Shown here one piece after another: positions 34,139 to 44,021 of a stretch of 52,815 nt of DNA (positions within the stretch are counted from its first letter, which is position 1; the number at the start of each line of letters is the position of its first letter). Location of the stretch: positions 1-52,815 of the forward strand of contig DUOB01000126.1 in NCBI GenBank assembly GCA_012839035.1, written 5' to 3'. The DNA comes from Propionibacterium sp. Its GTDB lineage: Bacteria; Actinomycetota; Actinomycetes; Propionibacteriales; Propionibacteriaceae. Both the position numbers and the translations under genes were made by a program. The notes under the pieces are model-generated. The model was not told the origin of the DNA, did no database searches, and saw nothing but the letters and a program-made list of their open reading frames with translations.

Positions 34139-34879
34139 TCACCCCAGCAGGCTGACCACAGCCCGGATGAGCGTGGCGATGGTGCCGCCGAACGCGATGA
34201 TCAGGACGAGTTTGAGTCCCGCGCTGGCGGATACGCGCCGGGAGGCCCAGACGCCCAGCAGGCCACCCACGAAGAGCATCGCCAGGACGACGCCCCACTG
34301 CGGCACGGAGAACGACGGTCCCTGGCCCCACTTCGTCGCGATCGCTGCGATCCCGGCAACGGTGAAGTGGAACTGCAACGACGCAGTGAATCGATGGATG
34401 TCCGACCAGTCCACCCCTTTGCGATAGATCACCATCGCCGGGCCCGCCACTCCGGCAGTCACCCCCATGAAGCCCGAGAGCAGTCCGGTTCCGATCCGGA
34501 CGGAGCGGTTGTCCGGCAGTGCACCCGCCGGGGATCTGACCGAGACGATCAGCGCCGCCAGCGTGATCAGCGCCACCAGCAGGGCGAGCAGGTTGATCGG
34601 CGCCACGACGATGAGCAGGGCGCCGGGCACACATCCGATCACCGACGCAGCGCTGATCCACAGGATGCGCCGCCAGTCCACGTGCCTGCGGACGGCGATC
34701 AGGTTCGTTCCGGACGCGATGACGCCGCACCAATTCGCGAGGACGACCCCGTTGATCGGGCCCTGCGCCAGCACGAGAAAGGGCACCGAGAGCAGGACGA
34801 ACCCCATCCCGGTCACCCGCTGCGCAATGGCACCGACCAGGACGGCAGCCGCGGAAACGAGGAATCCCCATTCGAGCAT
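34139..34879 (-). CDS. TauE/SafE-family sulfite/anion exporter
   Basis: 246 residues from ATG 34879 with GGGGGG upstream. About eight hydrophobic helices are arranged as two repeats of the family: the first around VTGMGFVLLSVPFLVLAQGPINGVVLANW and the second around LLSGFMGVTAGVAGPAMVIY. Members export sulfite, sulfoacetate or related anions; the substrate is not predictable. The sulfate operon lies 9 kb away, so a functional link is only a suggestion. Confidence 0.85.
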   Translation of the reverse strand: MLEWGFLVSAAAVLVGAIAQRVTGMGFVLLSVPFLVLAQGPINGVVLANWCGVIASGTNLIAVRRHVDWRRILWISAASVIGCVPGALLIVVAPINLLALLVALITLAALIVSVRSPAGALPDNRSVRIGTGLLSGFMGVTAGVAGPAMVIYRKGVDWSDIHRFTASLQFHFTVAGIAAIATKWGQGPSFSVPQWGVVLAMLFVGGLLGVWASRRVSASAGLKLVLIIAFGGTIATLIRAVVSLLG

Positions 34880-35058
34880 CGTGCCCCCCTTCGCTTTCGA
34901 CCCTGCCCCACCCTGCACAGGACCGCACCACCTCGCAAACGGGACCAGGAGGCGTACGCTCAAACTCCCCATCGAGGCCGCAGAGTGCATAGTCTGGGAC
35001 CGACACATCAACGTGGCTCACATCACCTGAGCACTGACACTTTCCCCAGGAGGTCCCA

Positions 35059-36273
35059 ATGGTTCAGAAGGTCGCGCTTCTCACCGCCGGTGGTTTCGCG
35101 CCGTGCCTTTCGTCGGCTATCGGAGGCCTGATCCAGCGCTATACCGAGCTCACTCCCGATACGGAGATCATCGGCTATCGGCACGGCTATCAGGGACTGC
35201 TGACCGGTGACTACCTGCCGGTCACCGATGAGGTCCGGGCCAACGCTGCCCTGTTGCACGAATACGGTGGCTCGCCGCTCGGCAATTCGCGCGTCAAGCT
35301 CACCAACACCAAGGACCTCAGGAAGCGGAAACTGATCCAGAAGGGGGACAACCCCCTCAAGGTCGCCGCGGATCGCTTGGTCGCGGACGGCGTCGATGTG
35401 CTCCACACGATCGGTGGCGACGACACCAACACGACCGCCGCCGACCTCGCGGCCTATCTCGCCGAGCACGACTATGGCCTCACCGTCGTCGGTCTGCCGA
35501 AGACCATCGACAACGACATCATCCCGATCAAGCAGTCCCTGGGCGCGTGGACCGCAGCCGAAATGGGCGCCCGGTTCGCCCAGAACATCGTGGCCGAGCA
35601 CAACTCCGCCTCGCGGATGCTGATCGTCCATGAGGTCATGGGCCGCAACTGCGGCTGGTTGACGGCTGCGACCGCCAAGGCCTATCGCGACTGGCTGGAC
35701 ACGCGGGAGTGGCTGCCCGAATTCGGGCTCAGCCGCGAGGCCTGGGACGTCCACGCGGTCTATGTGCCGGAGGGGCACATCGATGTCCAGGCCGAGTCCG
35801 AGCGCCTTCGCGGCATCATGGACTCCGTCGGCAATGTCACGATCTTCCTGTCCGAGGGCGCTGGCCTGTCCAGCATCATCGCCGAGATGGAGACGGCCGG
35901 CCAGGAGATCCCCCGCGACCCGTTCGGTCACGTGAAGCTCGACAAGATCAACCCCGGTGCCTGGTTCGCCAAGGAGTTCGCGCAACTGCTCGGTGCCGAA
36001 AAGGTCATGGTGCAGAAGTCCGGTTACTACTCCCGGTCCGCCGCCGCCAACCAGACTGACCTGGACCTCATCAAGCAGTGCACCGACCTCGCCGTCGATT
36101 GCGCACTCCGTGGCGAGTCCGGTGTGATCGGGCAGGACGAGGAGAACGGCGACCAGCTGACCGCCATCGACTTCCAGCGAATCAAGGGCGGAAAGCGGTT
36201 CGACATCACGAAGGACTGGTTCGTCGAGACGCTCACCAGCATCGGTCAGGACCTTCCGGAGAACGAGGACTGA
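35059..36273 (+). CDS. pfp: Pyrophosphate-dependent 6-phosphofructokinase
   Basis: 404 residues, the same length as the Propionibacterium freudenreichii enzyme, with closely similar N-terminus (KVALLTAGGFAPCLSSAI). GGDDTNTTA at 119-127 has the Asp that marks PPi instead of ATP use. PKTIDND (147-153), HEVMGRNCGW and GHVKLDKINPGAWFA complete the active site. It interconverts fructose-6-phosphate and fructose-1,6-bisphosphate using PPi, reversibly, in glycolysis and gluconeogenesis. ATG 35059 follows AGGAGG. Confidence 0.96.
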   Translation: MVQKVALLTAGGFAPCLSSAIGGLIQRYTELTPDTEIIGYRHGYQGLLTGDYLPVTDEVRANAALLHEYGGSPLGNSRVKLTNTKDLRKRKLIQKGDNPLKVAADRLVADGVDVLHTIGGDDTNTTAADLAAYLAEHDYGLTVVGLPKTIDNDIIPIKQSLGAWTAAEMGARFAQNIVAEHNSASRMLIVHEVMGRNCGWLTAATAKAYRDWLDTREWLPEFGLSREAWDVHAVYVPEGHIDVQAESERLRGIMDSVGNVTIFLSEGAGLSSIIAEMETAGQEIPRDPFGHVKLDKINPGAWFAKEFAQLLGAEKVMVQKSGYYSRSAAANQTDLDLIKQCTDLAVDCALRGESGVIGQDEENGDQLTAIDFQRIKGGKRFDITKDWFVETLTSIGQDLPENED

Positions 36274-36286
36274 CGCTCTGCCGGAG

Positions 36287-37741
36287 TCAGCGCCGTCGGA
36301 AGATCCTGCCCAGCACGGTGGCAACGACGGCGCCGATGCCGGAGCCGGTTGCGAGACCGGCCGCATAGCCGGTGGCCAGGCTCGCCCTGGCGTTCCGGAT
36401 GGCTGCAGCGCGGGACACCGGCTCCGATTCCTCCGTGAAATATTTGCGACCGTCGACCGCGTCATAGCGGTCGGCACGGCCCTCGCCGTCCTGGCCGGAC
36501 GTGGCCGGACGGGCGCCCGACTCCATAGCCGTCCCGGCGCTCGCGACCCCAATCTTGGTTCCTGCAGCCGTCGTGTGTTCCGGATTGGGCACGATCTCCG
36601 CCGACCCCGTTTGTTGTGCCTCGGTGGCCTGCAGCCGGACGTTCACGGCCTCATCGAAGGCTTCCTGCTCCGCCTCCGGATCCGCCGACATGCCGGGCAC
36701 AGCGTCCTTGACCTTGTTGATGGCCTCAGCCCGACCGAGTTTGGCGTCCGCCTTGGTGATCTCCTGCTCCCGGCGGTCCTCCTCGGCCTCCAGCCAGTGC
36801 CGCTCGTCCGCCACCACCACGTCGGCACGGGACAGCAGGGGCCGGTCCGCCTCAAGCCACTTGTGGGCCACCGCTGGCTGATTGTCCGTCGCAATCCAGG
36901 CCGCCACCATCAGGATCACCCGGGCGAACAGGTTGAAGAACAGCAACAGCACGATCACCGGACCGAACAGGGCCGCGGCTGGGTTGTTGAGGAACGAACC
37001 CACCAGCGCGCCGGTGAAGTACTGCAGGATCGCCAGGATCGCAGAACCGATGAGCGCACCGATGAGCAGCGCCTTCGTGCGCGGCTTGTGCTCGGGCAGC
37101 ACGCGATAGAGGAACAGGAACAGCAACCAGCCGGCCGCGAGCGAAATGATCAGCGACAGCGCCCTGGTGAGGAACCCGATGCCGGGCACCTCGTCCAGTC
37201 CGAGCCAGCCGATGATCGTGCCGGTCATGCTGGTGGCAAAGGACGCCACACCGAAGGTGACGGCCACCGCCAGCAGCAGCATGAGCAGGATGCCGAGGTT
37301 CTTCAACGTCTCAACGACGATGTTCGACTTGTCCTCGGACTCGTCGAACGCCGGACGGAACTGCGCGCGCACCGCACTCTTCAGGTTCTTGATCCACCCG
37401 CTGCCCGCATAGGCCAGTGAGGCGAGACCGAAGATTCCGATGCCGGCCCAGTTGCTCGCGGCTTCCTCGATCACGTCGCCGATGGTCGCCGTGACGTCCT
37501 CGGGCGCGCCCTCGATCAGATTGATCACGCTGTCCTTCAACGTGACCAGCAGGTCCGGCCGGAACTCGGTCAGCACCATGCCCGCGATCGCGAACGCGAA
37601 CATCAGGATGGGGACCATTGCCAGGACGGAGAAGTACGTCACCGCCCCGGCGAATTGCATGCCCAGACGATTGGTGAATCGAGCATTCATCCGCAGCACG
37701 TGCGCCACGGCGGGATGCGCGAGGATCTGCTGCACAGCCAT
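36287..37741 (-). CDS. YihY/virulence factor BrkB-family membrane protein with long acidic tail
   Basis: 484 residues. The first about 290 contain six hydrophobic helices with the family motifs MQFAGAVTYFSVLAMVPILMFAFAIAG, GSGWIKNLKSAVRAQF, ALLIGALIGSAILAIL and FGPVIVLLLFFNLFARVILMVAAWIA. The last about 190 residues are charged and probably cytoplasmic, with EAEEDRREQEITKADAKLG and a final hydrophobic segment (ATGYAAGLATGSGIGAVVATVLG). YihY proteins were once called RNase BN, but that activity is not supported. The gene converges on pfp with a 13-nt gap. Confidence 0.85.
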   Translation of the reverse strand: MAVQQILAHPAVAHVLRMNARFTNRLGMQFAGAVTYFSVLAMVPILMFAFAIAGMVLTEFRPDLLVTLKDSVINLIEGAPEDVTATIGDVIEEAASNWAGIGIFGLASLAYAGSGWIKNLKSAVRAQFRPAFDESEDKSNIVVETLKNLGILLMLLLAVAVTFGVASFATSMTGTIIGWLGLDEVPGIGFLTRALSLIISLAAGWLLFLFLYRVLPEHKPRTKALLIGALIGSAILAILQYFTGALVGSFLNNPAAALFGPVIVLLLFFNLFARVILMVAAWIATDNQPAVAHKWLEADRPLLSRADVVVADERHWLEAEEDRREQEITKADAKLGRAEAINKVKDAVPGMSADPEAEQEAFDEAVNVRLQATEAQQTGSAEIVPNPEHTTAAGTKIGVASAGTAMESGARPATSGQDGEGRADRYDAVDGRKYFTEESEPVSRAAAIRNARASLATGYAAGLATGSGIGAVVATVLGRIFRRR

Positions 37742-37785
37742 ATGGGATCAGCCCTTCCAACAGTCGGCGGGTCCCAAGCTATCGA

Positions 37786-40653
37786 CTAATCGGCGTATGC
37801 CTCGATCGGGGGGCAGGAACACACCAGGTTTCGGTCACCGAAGGCCTGGTCGATCCGCGAGACCGGAGGCCAGTACTTGTCCCGGCCCACCCCCGCAATC
37901 GGACCCTGATGGCGCCCCGCAGGATAGCCCGCTTCGGTCCGGCTATAGGGGTGATCCCACTCGTCCGCGGTCACCCGCGAGAGCGGATGGGGTGCGTTGA
38001 CCAGCGGGTTGTCATCGACCGGCCACTCCCCTGCCGCCACCTTGTCGATCTCGGCACGGATCGCGATCATGGCGTCACAGAAGCGATCCACCTCGCCCAG
38101 ATCCTCCGACTCGGTCGGCTCCACCATCAGTGTCCCCGCCACCGGGAACGACATCGTCGGTGCATGGAATCCATAGTCGATGAGCCGCTTGGCGATGTCG
38201 TCCACCGTGATCTTGGTCCTCTTCGTGATGCCCCGGATGTCGAGGATGCACTCGTGCGCAACCAGGCCGTTGGCGCCCGTGTACAGCACCGGATAGTGGT
38301 CCCCCAGCCGCTTCGCAATGTAGTTCGCCGACAGCACCGCGTTCTTCGTGGAGTCGGTGAGCCCCTCCGCGCCCATCATCGCGATGAAGGCCCATGTGAT
38401 CGACAGGATGCCCGCCGATCCGAACGGTGCGGCGGACACCGGCCCCACACCGGTCTCCGGCCCTGCGCTCTCCCACAGCGGATGGTTCGGCAGATAGGGG
38501 GCGAGATGCTCACCCACGGCAACCGGTCCGACGCCGGGTCCACCACCGCCATGGGGGATGCAGAACGTCTTGTGCAGGTTGAGGTGGGAAACGTCGCCAC
38601 CGAACTTGCCGGGCTGTCCGAGCCCCATCAGTGCGTTGAGGTTGGCCCCGTCGATGTAGACCTGCCCCCCGGCTTCGTGCACTTTTTCGCACAGCGTGGT
38701 GATGCCCTCTTCATAGACACCGTGGGTGGAGGGATAGGTGACCATGATCGCGGCGAGCTCATCCCGGTGCTTCTCGATCTTGTCGTCGAGATCGGCCAGG
38801 TCGACCGAGCCGTCCTCGGCACTCTTCACCACCACGACCTTCATGCCCGCCATGTGGGCGGAGGCGGCATTGGTGCCATGGGCGGAGGACGGGATCAGGC
38901 AGATCGTGCGCTGATCGTCGCCGTTGGCGCGGTGGTACGCGCGGATCGCCAGCAGGCCGGCGTACTCCCCCTGGGACCCGGCATTGGGCTGGATGGAGAC
39001 GCGGGCGTACCCCGTCACACTCGCCAGCCACTCCTCCAGCGAGGAAATCAGCTCGAGATAGCCCTCGGCGTCCGCCGGCGGCGCGAACGGGTGCAGGTTG
39101 GTGAAGCCCTCATAGGTGATCGGTTCGAGTTCGGCGGCCGCGTTCAGCTTCATCGTGCAGGAGCCCAGCGGGATCATGCCGCGGTCCAGCGCGAAGTCCC
39201 GGTCCGACAGGGTCCGCAGATAGCGCATCATCTGCGTCTCCGAGTGATAGGTGTTGAAGACCGGGTGCGTCAGGAACGGGGTGGTCCGGGTCCGTCCGGC
39301 CAGGTCGCCGCTCCCGGCCTCCCCGAGCTCCGCACCGAAGGCGGCGCACACGGCCGCGAGGTCGGCCAGGCCGGAGTCCTCACCGATGCTGATGCCGACG
39401 TGGTCGGCATCCACCAGACGCAGGTGGACACCACCTTCCCTGGCCTCGTCGACGATCGCCGCGGCGCGGCCCGGGGCGCGTACTTCAAGCGTGTCGAAGA
39501 AGGACTCGTGCACGATCTCGAACCCGGCGGCCTGCACTGCGGCGGCCATGCGGCGGGCCTTCTCGTGCACGGTCCTCGCAATGCGGGTGAGCCCCTCGGG
39601 TCCGTGATAGACCGCGTACATCGCAGCGATGACCGCCAACAGCACCTGCGCGGTGCAGATGTTGGAGGTGGCCCGCTCCCTGCGGATGTGCTGTTCGCGT
39701 GTCTGGAGGGCGAGGCGATAGGCCGGTACGCCATCCGCGTCCTTCGACACACCCACCAGGCGACCGGGCATCGCCCGCTCGAGCCCGGCACGCACGGCGA
39801 TATAGCCCGCGTGCGGCCCTCCGAAATACAGGGGTACGCCCAGCCGCTGGCTGGTCCCCACCGCCACATCGGCTCCCCACTCCGCGGGAGCCTCGGTCAG
39901 GGTCAGCGCCAGCAGGTCGCAGGCGGCGATGACGAGAGCGTTGTTGTCGTGGGCCTTGTCGGCGATCTCACGCAGTTCCGCGAGCGGGGCGACCCGTCCG
40001 CTCGCACCGGGGGTCTGCACCACCACGGCGAACGCCTCGTTGGTCTGCAGTGCCTCGACCAGCGATCCCTCGGCCACGACGACGTCGATGTTCATGGCCT
40101 GACAGCGCGTACGGACCACCGCCAACGACTGGGGCAGGATCTCCGGGTCGATGACCACGACGCTGCCCTTCTTGACCTGGCGTCGCGCAAGGAAGATGGC
40201 TTCGGCCACTGCTGTGCCCTCGTCGAGCAGCGAGGCCCCGGCCGTCGGGAGACCCGTCAGATCCGAGATGACGGTCTGGAAGTTGAGCAGGGCTTCGAGT
40301 CGGCCCTGGGAGATCTCGGGCTGATAGGGCGTGTACGCCGTGTACCACGACGGGGACTCCACCACGTTGCGACGGATGACCGGCGGCGTCACGGTCCCGT
40401 AATAGCCCAGCCCGATCATTGCCCGAAGCGGGTTGTTCTTGGCAGCGAGTCCCTGCAAAGCTTCCAGGACGTCATGTTCGCCCACCGGATCCGGCAACGC
40501 AGGGGGCTCGGTGGATCGGATGCTCGCGGGCACCGCGCGATCCACCAACTCATCGAGACTGCCCAGACCCAAGAGGTCGAGCATCGTCGCCCGTGCGCTC
40601 TCATTGATTCCGATATGACGAGCCCGGAATCCCGGATCGGCCTCGATTGCCAT
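37786..40653 (-). CDS. gcvP: Glycine dehydrogenase (decarboxylating), P-protein
   Basis: 955 residues, a full-length single-chain P-protein (fused P1 and P2). The PLP lysine is Lys695 in [18 protein letters not shown]. It starts ATG 40653 with AGGAGC upstream. It decarboxylates glycine and passes the aminomethyl group to the lipoyl arm of GcvH, whose gene is 2.8 kb away in the same leftward block. gcvT is not in the window. No glycine riboswitch signature is seen in the 103 nt upstream. Confidence 0.97.
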   Translation of the reverse strand: MAIEADPGFRARHIGINESARATMLDLLGLGSLDELVDRAVPASIRSTEPPALPDPVGEHDVLEALQGLAAKNNPLRAMIGLGYYGTVTPPVIRRNVVESPSWYTAYTPYQPEISQGRLEALLNFQTVISDLTGLPTAGASLLDEGTAVAEAIFLARRQVKKGSVVVIDPEILPQSLAVVRTRCQAMNIDVVVAEGSLVEALQTNEAFAVVVQTPGASGRVAPLAELREIADKAHDNNALVIAACDLLALTLTEAPAEWGADVAVGTSQRLGVPLYFGGPHAGYIAVRAGLERAMPGRLVGVSKDADGVPAYRLALQTREQHIRRERATSNICTAQVLLAVIAAMYAVYHGPEGLTRIARTVHEKARRMAAAVQAAGFEIVHESFFDTLEVRAPGRAAAIVDEAREGGVHLRLVDADHVGISIGEDSGLADLAAVCAAFGAELGEAGSGDLAGRTRTTPFLTHPVFNTYHSETQMMRYLRTLSDRDFALDRGMIPLGSCTMKLNAAAELEPITYEGFTNLHPFAPPADAEGYLELISSLEEWLASVTGYARVSIQPNAGSQGEYAGLLAIRAYHRANGDDQRTICLIPSSAHGTNAASAHMAGMKVVVVKSAEDGSVDLADLDDKIEKHRDELAAIMVTYPSTHGVYEEGITTLCEKVHEAGGQVYIDGANLNALMGLGQPGKFGGDVSHLNLHKTFCIPHGGGGPGVGPVAVGEHLAPYLPNHPLWESAGPETGVGPVSAAPFGSAGILSITWAFIAMMGAEGLTDSTKNAVLSANYIAKRLGDHYPVLYTGANGLVAHECILDIRGITKRTKITVDDIAKRLIDYGFHAPTMSFPVAGTLMVEPTESEDLGEVDRFCDAMIAIRAEIDKVAAGEWPVDDNPLVNAPHPLSRVTADEWDHPYSRTEAGYPAGRHQGPIAGVGRDKYWPPVSRIDQAFGDRNLVCSCPPIEAYAD

Positions 40654-40756
40654 CGCGTGCTCCTAGGGGGTTCCGCGCCACCGCCTTCCGGTGACGGCCG
40701 CTCCCTGCACTCTCAACCTAGCCGACCATGTCCCGCACGGGCAGGAGACGTGGCGG

Positions 40757-41332
40757 TCAGCCGAGGCGTCGAGCCTGACGCCGCCGAGAAAGCTCGTCCA
40801 TGGCTCCGTCCGGGCTGGCCTCCACCCGCTCGCTGGGCAGCTCCATGAGCGATCCCTCAAGGTCCTTCCACACGCTGCCGAGGGCAATGCCGAACATCCC
40901 CTGTCCCCCACTGAGCAGGTCGATGACCTCGTGATCGCTGGTGCATTCGAAGACAGTCACACCATCACTCATCAGCGTGATCGTGGTGAGATCGTTCACG
41001 CCACGAGCGCGCAGATGATCAACGGCCTTGCGGATCTGCTGCAGTGAGATGCCTGCGTCGATGAGGCGCTTGATGACCTTGAGCAGCAGCACGTCGCGGA
41101 AGGAATAGAGCCGCTGGGACCCGGATCCTGCAGCACCGCGGATCTCCGGGGTGACCAGGCCGGTCCGCGCCCAGTAGTCGAGCTGCCGATAGCTGATGCC
41201 GGCGACGTTGGCAGCAACCGGCCCACGGAAACCCGCGTCCTCCGGGACAGGGGTGAACTCACCGTCGAAGAGAAGGTCCTGGGCGACCACGAGCTCCTCT
41301 GCGGGGGGCTGGGCGTCTCGGCTGCTGTTCAC
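40757..41332 (-). CDS. MerR-family regulator, Rv1830 type
   Basis: 191 residues from GTG 41332 (GAGGT 9 nt upstream). A MerR winged helix starts near residue 40 (GISYRQLDYWARTGLVTPEIRG, then LYSFRDVLLLKVIKRLIDAGISLQQIRKAVDHLR). The tail contains FECTSDHEVIDLLSGGQGMFGIALG, typical of the Rv1830 group next to gcvB in Mycobacterium. Targets in that group are linked to growth and division control. An imperfect 10-bp inverted repeat lies at 41365-41394, just upstream, and may be its own operator. Confidence 0.88.
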   Translation of the reverse strand: MNSSRDAQPPAEELVVAQDLLFDGEFTPVPEDAGFRGPVAANVAGISYRQLDYWARTGLVTPEIRGAAGSGSQRLYSFRDVLLLKVIKRLIDAGISLQQIRKAVDHLRARGVNDLTTITLMSDGVTVFECTSDHEVIDLLSGGQGMFGIALGSVWKDLEGSLMELPSERVEASPDGAMDELSRRRQARRLG

Positions 41333-41364
41333 TGGGCGTACCTCACTTCGGGGCTTCCGGGTGA

Positions 41365-41394
41365 GTTCCACTGGTTGAACTACGCCAGCGGAAC
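41365..41394. promoter_or_regulatory. Candidate MerR operator (inverted repeat)
   Basis: GTTCCACTGG (41365-41374) and CCAGCGGAAC (41385-41394) are inverted repeats with one mismatch, 10 nt apart, in the 251-nt gap ahead of the MerR gene. The position suits autoregulation; this is inferred. The remainder of the gap shows no other clear feature. Confidence 0.45.
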
Positions 41395-41583
41395 TAACGG
41401 TGACGCTACGTCTCCCCCCGCACCCGGCGCAACGACACGCCCGAAACGAAAAGTCACGATCTGGCCGACAGCGTCGTCAAAGCGCCCCAAAACCCGGTTT
41501 CACTCGGGGGAACGTGCGGATCCGCAGACTCTGGATGAGGATCAACCAGACCTTGAGGCTTGAGGGCGGAACAGTTCGACCAA

Positions 41584-42063
41584 TCAGGACTGCGAGTCGT
41601 CATCGGTGACGAAGTCATCCGGGTTGACATGGTCCAGGAACTCCCGGAATTTCTCGACCTCATCATCCTCGGCCTCGGGAACATCGATGCCGGCCGCGTC
41701 GAGGACCTCGTCCGCACACAGGATCTCGGCGCCACAACGCAGGGCGAGGGCGATCGCATCCGAGGGTCGGGCGCTGACCTCCACACCATCGATGAGGAGC
41801 ACGGCGTGGAAGGTCCGGCCGACCAGCTCGGTGATGTGCACCTCGGTCAGCGCGTGCCCCAGCGAGCCCAGCACATCGATCATCAGATCGTGCGTGAGGG
41901 GCCGGGGTGGCACCACACCCTCCTGGGCGCTGGCGATCGCCGACGCTTCGTTGGCTCCGATCCAGATGGGCAGGTATCGGTGGCCACCCACCTCACGGAG
42001 GAGGACCATGGGGATATTGGAGGGCATTTCGACCCGTACGCCCATGACATCGAGTTCCCGCAT
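41584..42063 (-). CDS. Bifunctional nuclease family protein (DUF151), Rv1829 type
   Basis: 159 residues from ATG 42063 with GGGGGAC upstream. Family motifs are LREVGGHRYLPIWIGANEASAIA (residues 22-44), HDLMIDVLGSLGHALTEVHITEL and SARPSDAIALALRCGAEI. Plant and archaeal members show DNase/RNase activity; the bacterial role is not settled. It lies between the two MerR genes in the same order as in Mycobacterium. Confidence 0.9.
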   Translation of the reverse strand: MRELDVMGVRVEMPSNIPMVLLREVGGHRYLPIWIGANEASAIASAQEGVVPPRPLTHDLMIDVLGSLGHALTEVHITELVGRTFHAVLLIDGVEVSARPSDAIALALRCGAEILCADEVLDAAGIDVPEAEDDEVEKFREFLDHVNPDDFVTDDDSQS

Positions 42064-42158
42064 GTCCCCCAGCCTACGGGGTGACTCCAGCCCGGGGTCC
42101 ACTCGCGTCCGCCGACACCTTCCGCGCCGGTGTCGTGACGGCTCCGTGCTTGCCGGAT

Positions 42159-42869
42159 TCAGCGCTCGCTGGCGATGCGCATCATCGCCGCATGCACGTG
42201 GATCATGAGTTGAGTGACATCAGCCGCAACTTCTCGGGAGCTGCCTGCACGACGCTGATAGGGCGCGATGGCTTGTTCGATGATGCCGTATTCACGACTG
42301 GCGTAGCTGCGCACCTGGCGCAGGTGGCGGGCGTCGATGCCATAAGGAGCCAAACGCCTGGCCGCGATGGCAATGGCCACGGCGTCGCGCCCGTAGTAGT
42401 TGGTCCCGCGACGGGGCACGACGATGTGCTCCTTCTCCAGCTCAATCAGCGCGGCTTCGGTGAGACCGCTCGCTTCCAGGAGCTCCGCGCGGGACAAACG
42501 CAGAGGTTGCCGGGAGCCGCGTTGTTTGGCGTCCCCGCCGGGCGCGACTGTCGGCGGTTCAGGTTCGGGCTCGACGGGCGGCGTGGGTCGCGGTGTCTCC
42601 AGCTGCGGCGGGACCATCCCGCGATCCATCATCTCGAGGTGTTCCCGGATGACCTTGAGAGGGAGGTAATGGGACTTCTGCACCCGCAGGATGTAGTTGA
42701 GGCGCTCGATATCCTGCTCGGAATATTTTCGATAGCCGGATGCGGCCCGCTCCGGGGACACCAATCCCTCGCTCTCGAGGAACCGGATCTTCGAGATCGA
42801 GATGTCGGGAAACTCCGCACGGAGCAGCGTCATGACCTGCCCAATGCTCAGCAAGGACGCCCCGGCCAT
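42159..42869 (-). CDS. ftsR: MerR-family regulator FtsR-like (Rv1828 type)
   Basis: 236 residues. The N-terminal MerR-type winged helix (ISISKIRFLESEGLVSPERAASGYRKYSEQDIERLNYIL) starts near residue 23. A Pro/Glu-rich linker at about 93-107 leads to a second helical domain (LSRAELLEASGLTEAALIELEKEHIVVPR). Corynebacterium FtsR activates ftsZ and other division genes. Its start immediately follows the stop of the FHA gene, so they are co-translated. Confidence 0.88.
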   Translation of the reverse strand: MAGASLLSIGQVMTLLRAEFPDISISKIRFLESEGLVSPERAASGYRKYSEQDIERLNYILRVQKSHYLPLKVIREHLEMMDRGMVPPQLETPRPTPPVEPEPEPPTVAPGGDAKQRGSRQPLRLSRAELLEASGLTEAALIELEKEHIVVPRRGTNYYGRDAVAIAIAARRLAPYGIDARHLRQVRSYASREYGIIEQAIAPYQRRAGSSREVAADVTQLMIHVHAAMMRIASER

Positions 42870-43391
42870 TTATGCAGTGCCGGTCGGACTCGCAAAGTAG
42901 ATCATGCGGAATTTTCCGATCTGGACCTCATCGCCCGGCCGCAACTGCACCTCCCCATCGATCAGGGTCCGGTTGACATAGGTGCCGTTGAGGCTGCCCA
43001 CATCCACCACCGTGCGGCCCCCGGGCGTCCGGGTGAAACGCACATGATGCCTGGAGACGGTGATGTCATCGAGGAAGATGTCCGAGTCCGGATGTCGGCC
43101 GGCCGTGGTGACCTCCGAATCGAGGAGGAACCGCGCGCCGGCGGACGGCCCGCGCTGAACGATCAACAGGGCATGGGATTGTGGCAGGGCGTCGACGGCC
43201 GCTTCGTCGTCGGCGGACAACTCACGGCCTCCCGTGGTCACGTCGTCGGAAATCGCCGGGATCGACGTAGTGGTGTCCCCGCTGGGCTCCTTGGACGGGA
43301 GGTCGTCGAACTTGACCAGTTCAGCGCCGCACCGCGCGCAAAAGTTGCTGCCGTCCGGATTGCTGTTGCCACATTGAGTGCAATAAGGCAT
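42870..43391 (-). CDS. garA: GarA/OdhI-like FHA protein with N-terminal zinc ribbon
   Basis: 173 residues from ATG 43391 (GAGGAAG 10 nt upstream). Residues 4-21 form a zinc ribbon (Cys4, Cys7, Cys18, Cys21). A Thr-rich motif DTTTSIP (39-45) corresponds to the ETTS phospho-site used by PknB/PknG in GarA/OdhI. The FHA domain follows (AGRHPDSDIFLDDITVSRHH, VDVGSLNGTYVNRTLI). GarA/OdhI regulates 2-oxoglutarate dehydrogenase and glutamate metabolism by phosphorylation-dependent binding. The mycobacterial protein lacks the zinc ribbon, which is the notable difference here. Confidence 0.9.
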   Translation of the reverse strand: MPYCTQCGNSNPDGSNFCARCGAELVKFDDLPSKEPSGDTTTSIPAISDDVTTGGRELSADDEAAVDALPQSHALLIVQRGPSAGARFLLDSEVTTAGRHPDSDIFLDDITVSRHHVRFTRTPGGRTVVDVGSLNGTYVNRTLIDGEVQLRPGDEVQIGKFRMIYFASPTGTA

Positions 43392-43472
43392 CGTCGCTGA
43401 CTTCCTCATTTCCTGATCTCTGCGAACCACCGCATGCGCTGCAGACTCCGCGCGAGTGTCAGAGTCTACTTG

Positions 43473-43494
43473 CTCGCCGATTCTCCCCGGCGAG
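43473..43494 (-). terminator. Hairpin after gcvH
   Basis: Perfect 7-bp arms CTCGCCG (43473-43479) and CGGCGAG (43488-43494) with an 8-nt loop lie 9 nt downstream of the gcvH stop on the minus strand. Confidence 0.55.
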
Positions 43495-43503
43495 GACATC
43501 TGT

Positions 43504-43890
43504 TCAACTGTCGACGTGCTCGCTGTAGGCGTCGGCGTCCATCAGCTCGTCGAGCTCCTCCGCCGATTCAATTTCCATCTCGAACAGCCATCCGTCACCG
43601 AAAGCATCGGCGTTGATGTTCTCCGGGGCATCCGCCACCGTCTGGTTGACCGCGGTCACGACACCTGACACGGGCGCCATCAGGTCGGACGTGCTCTTGG
43701 TCGACTCCAGCTCACCGCAGGCATCGCCGGCCTCGAGGGATTCGCCCACTTCGGGCAGCTGGACATAGACGATGTCACCCAGCTGTTCGGCGGCATATTC
43801 GGTGATCCCCACACGCACAACCATTTCGTTGCCCGGGCGCACCCATTCGTGATCGATGCTGTAGCGCAGGTCCTCGGGATATTCCGCCAT
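43504..43890 (-). CDS. gcvH: Glycine cleavage system H protein
   Basis: 128 residues from ATG 43890 with GGAGG upstream. The lipoylated lysine is Lys65 in ELESTKSTSDL. Other markers are IDHEWVR near the N-terminus, VGITEYAAEQLGDIVYVQLP and MEIESAEELDELM. Its lipoyl arm shuttles the aminomethyl group between GcvP, GcvT and the L-protein. Confidence 0.97.
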   Translation of the reverse strand: MAEYPEDLRYSIDHEWVRPGNEMVVRVGITEYAAEQLGDIVYVQLPEVGESLEAGDACGELESTKSTSDLMAPVSGVVTAVNQTVADAPENINADAFGDGWLFEMEIESAEELDELMDADAYSEHVDS

Positions 43891-44021
43891 CACAACCTCC
43901 TGGATCGACGTGGTGCCGGCCGCCCAGCCGCGCACGGGACCAGCCTAACGGTCTTGACCCCCTCGTGGGCGAGGCACCTGATCCCGTGTTGGAGTGTGGA
44001 TTCCCGAAGACGGCAAGAAGG

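Noticed and set aside
40654..40756. Possible glycine riboswitch before gcvP
   Set aside because: A small CACCG/CGGTG hairpin is present, but the conserved tandem glycine-aptamer core was not found here or before gcvH.
37909..40848. Very long open frame antisense to gcvP
   Set aside because: It mirrors the gcvP codon pattern in a high-GC genome, and its low-complexity Arg/His/Gly-rich translation has no family features.
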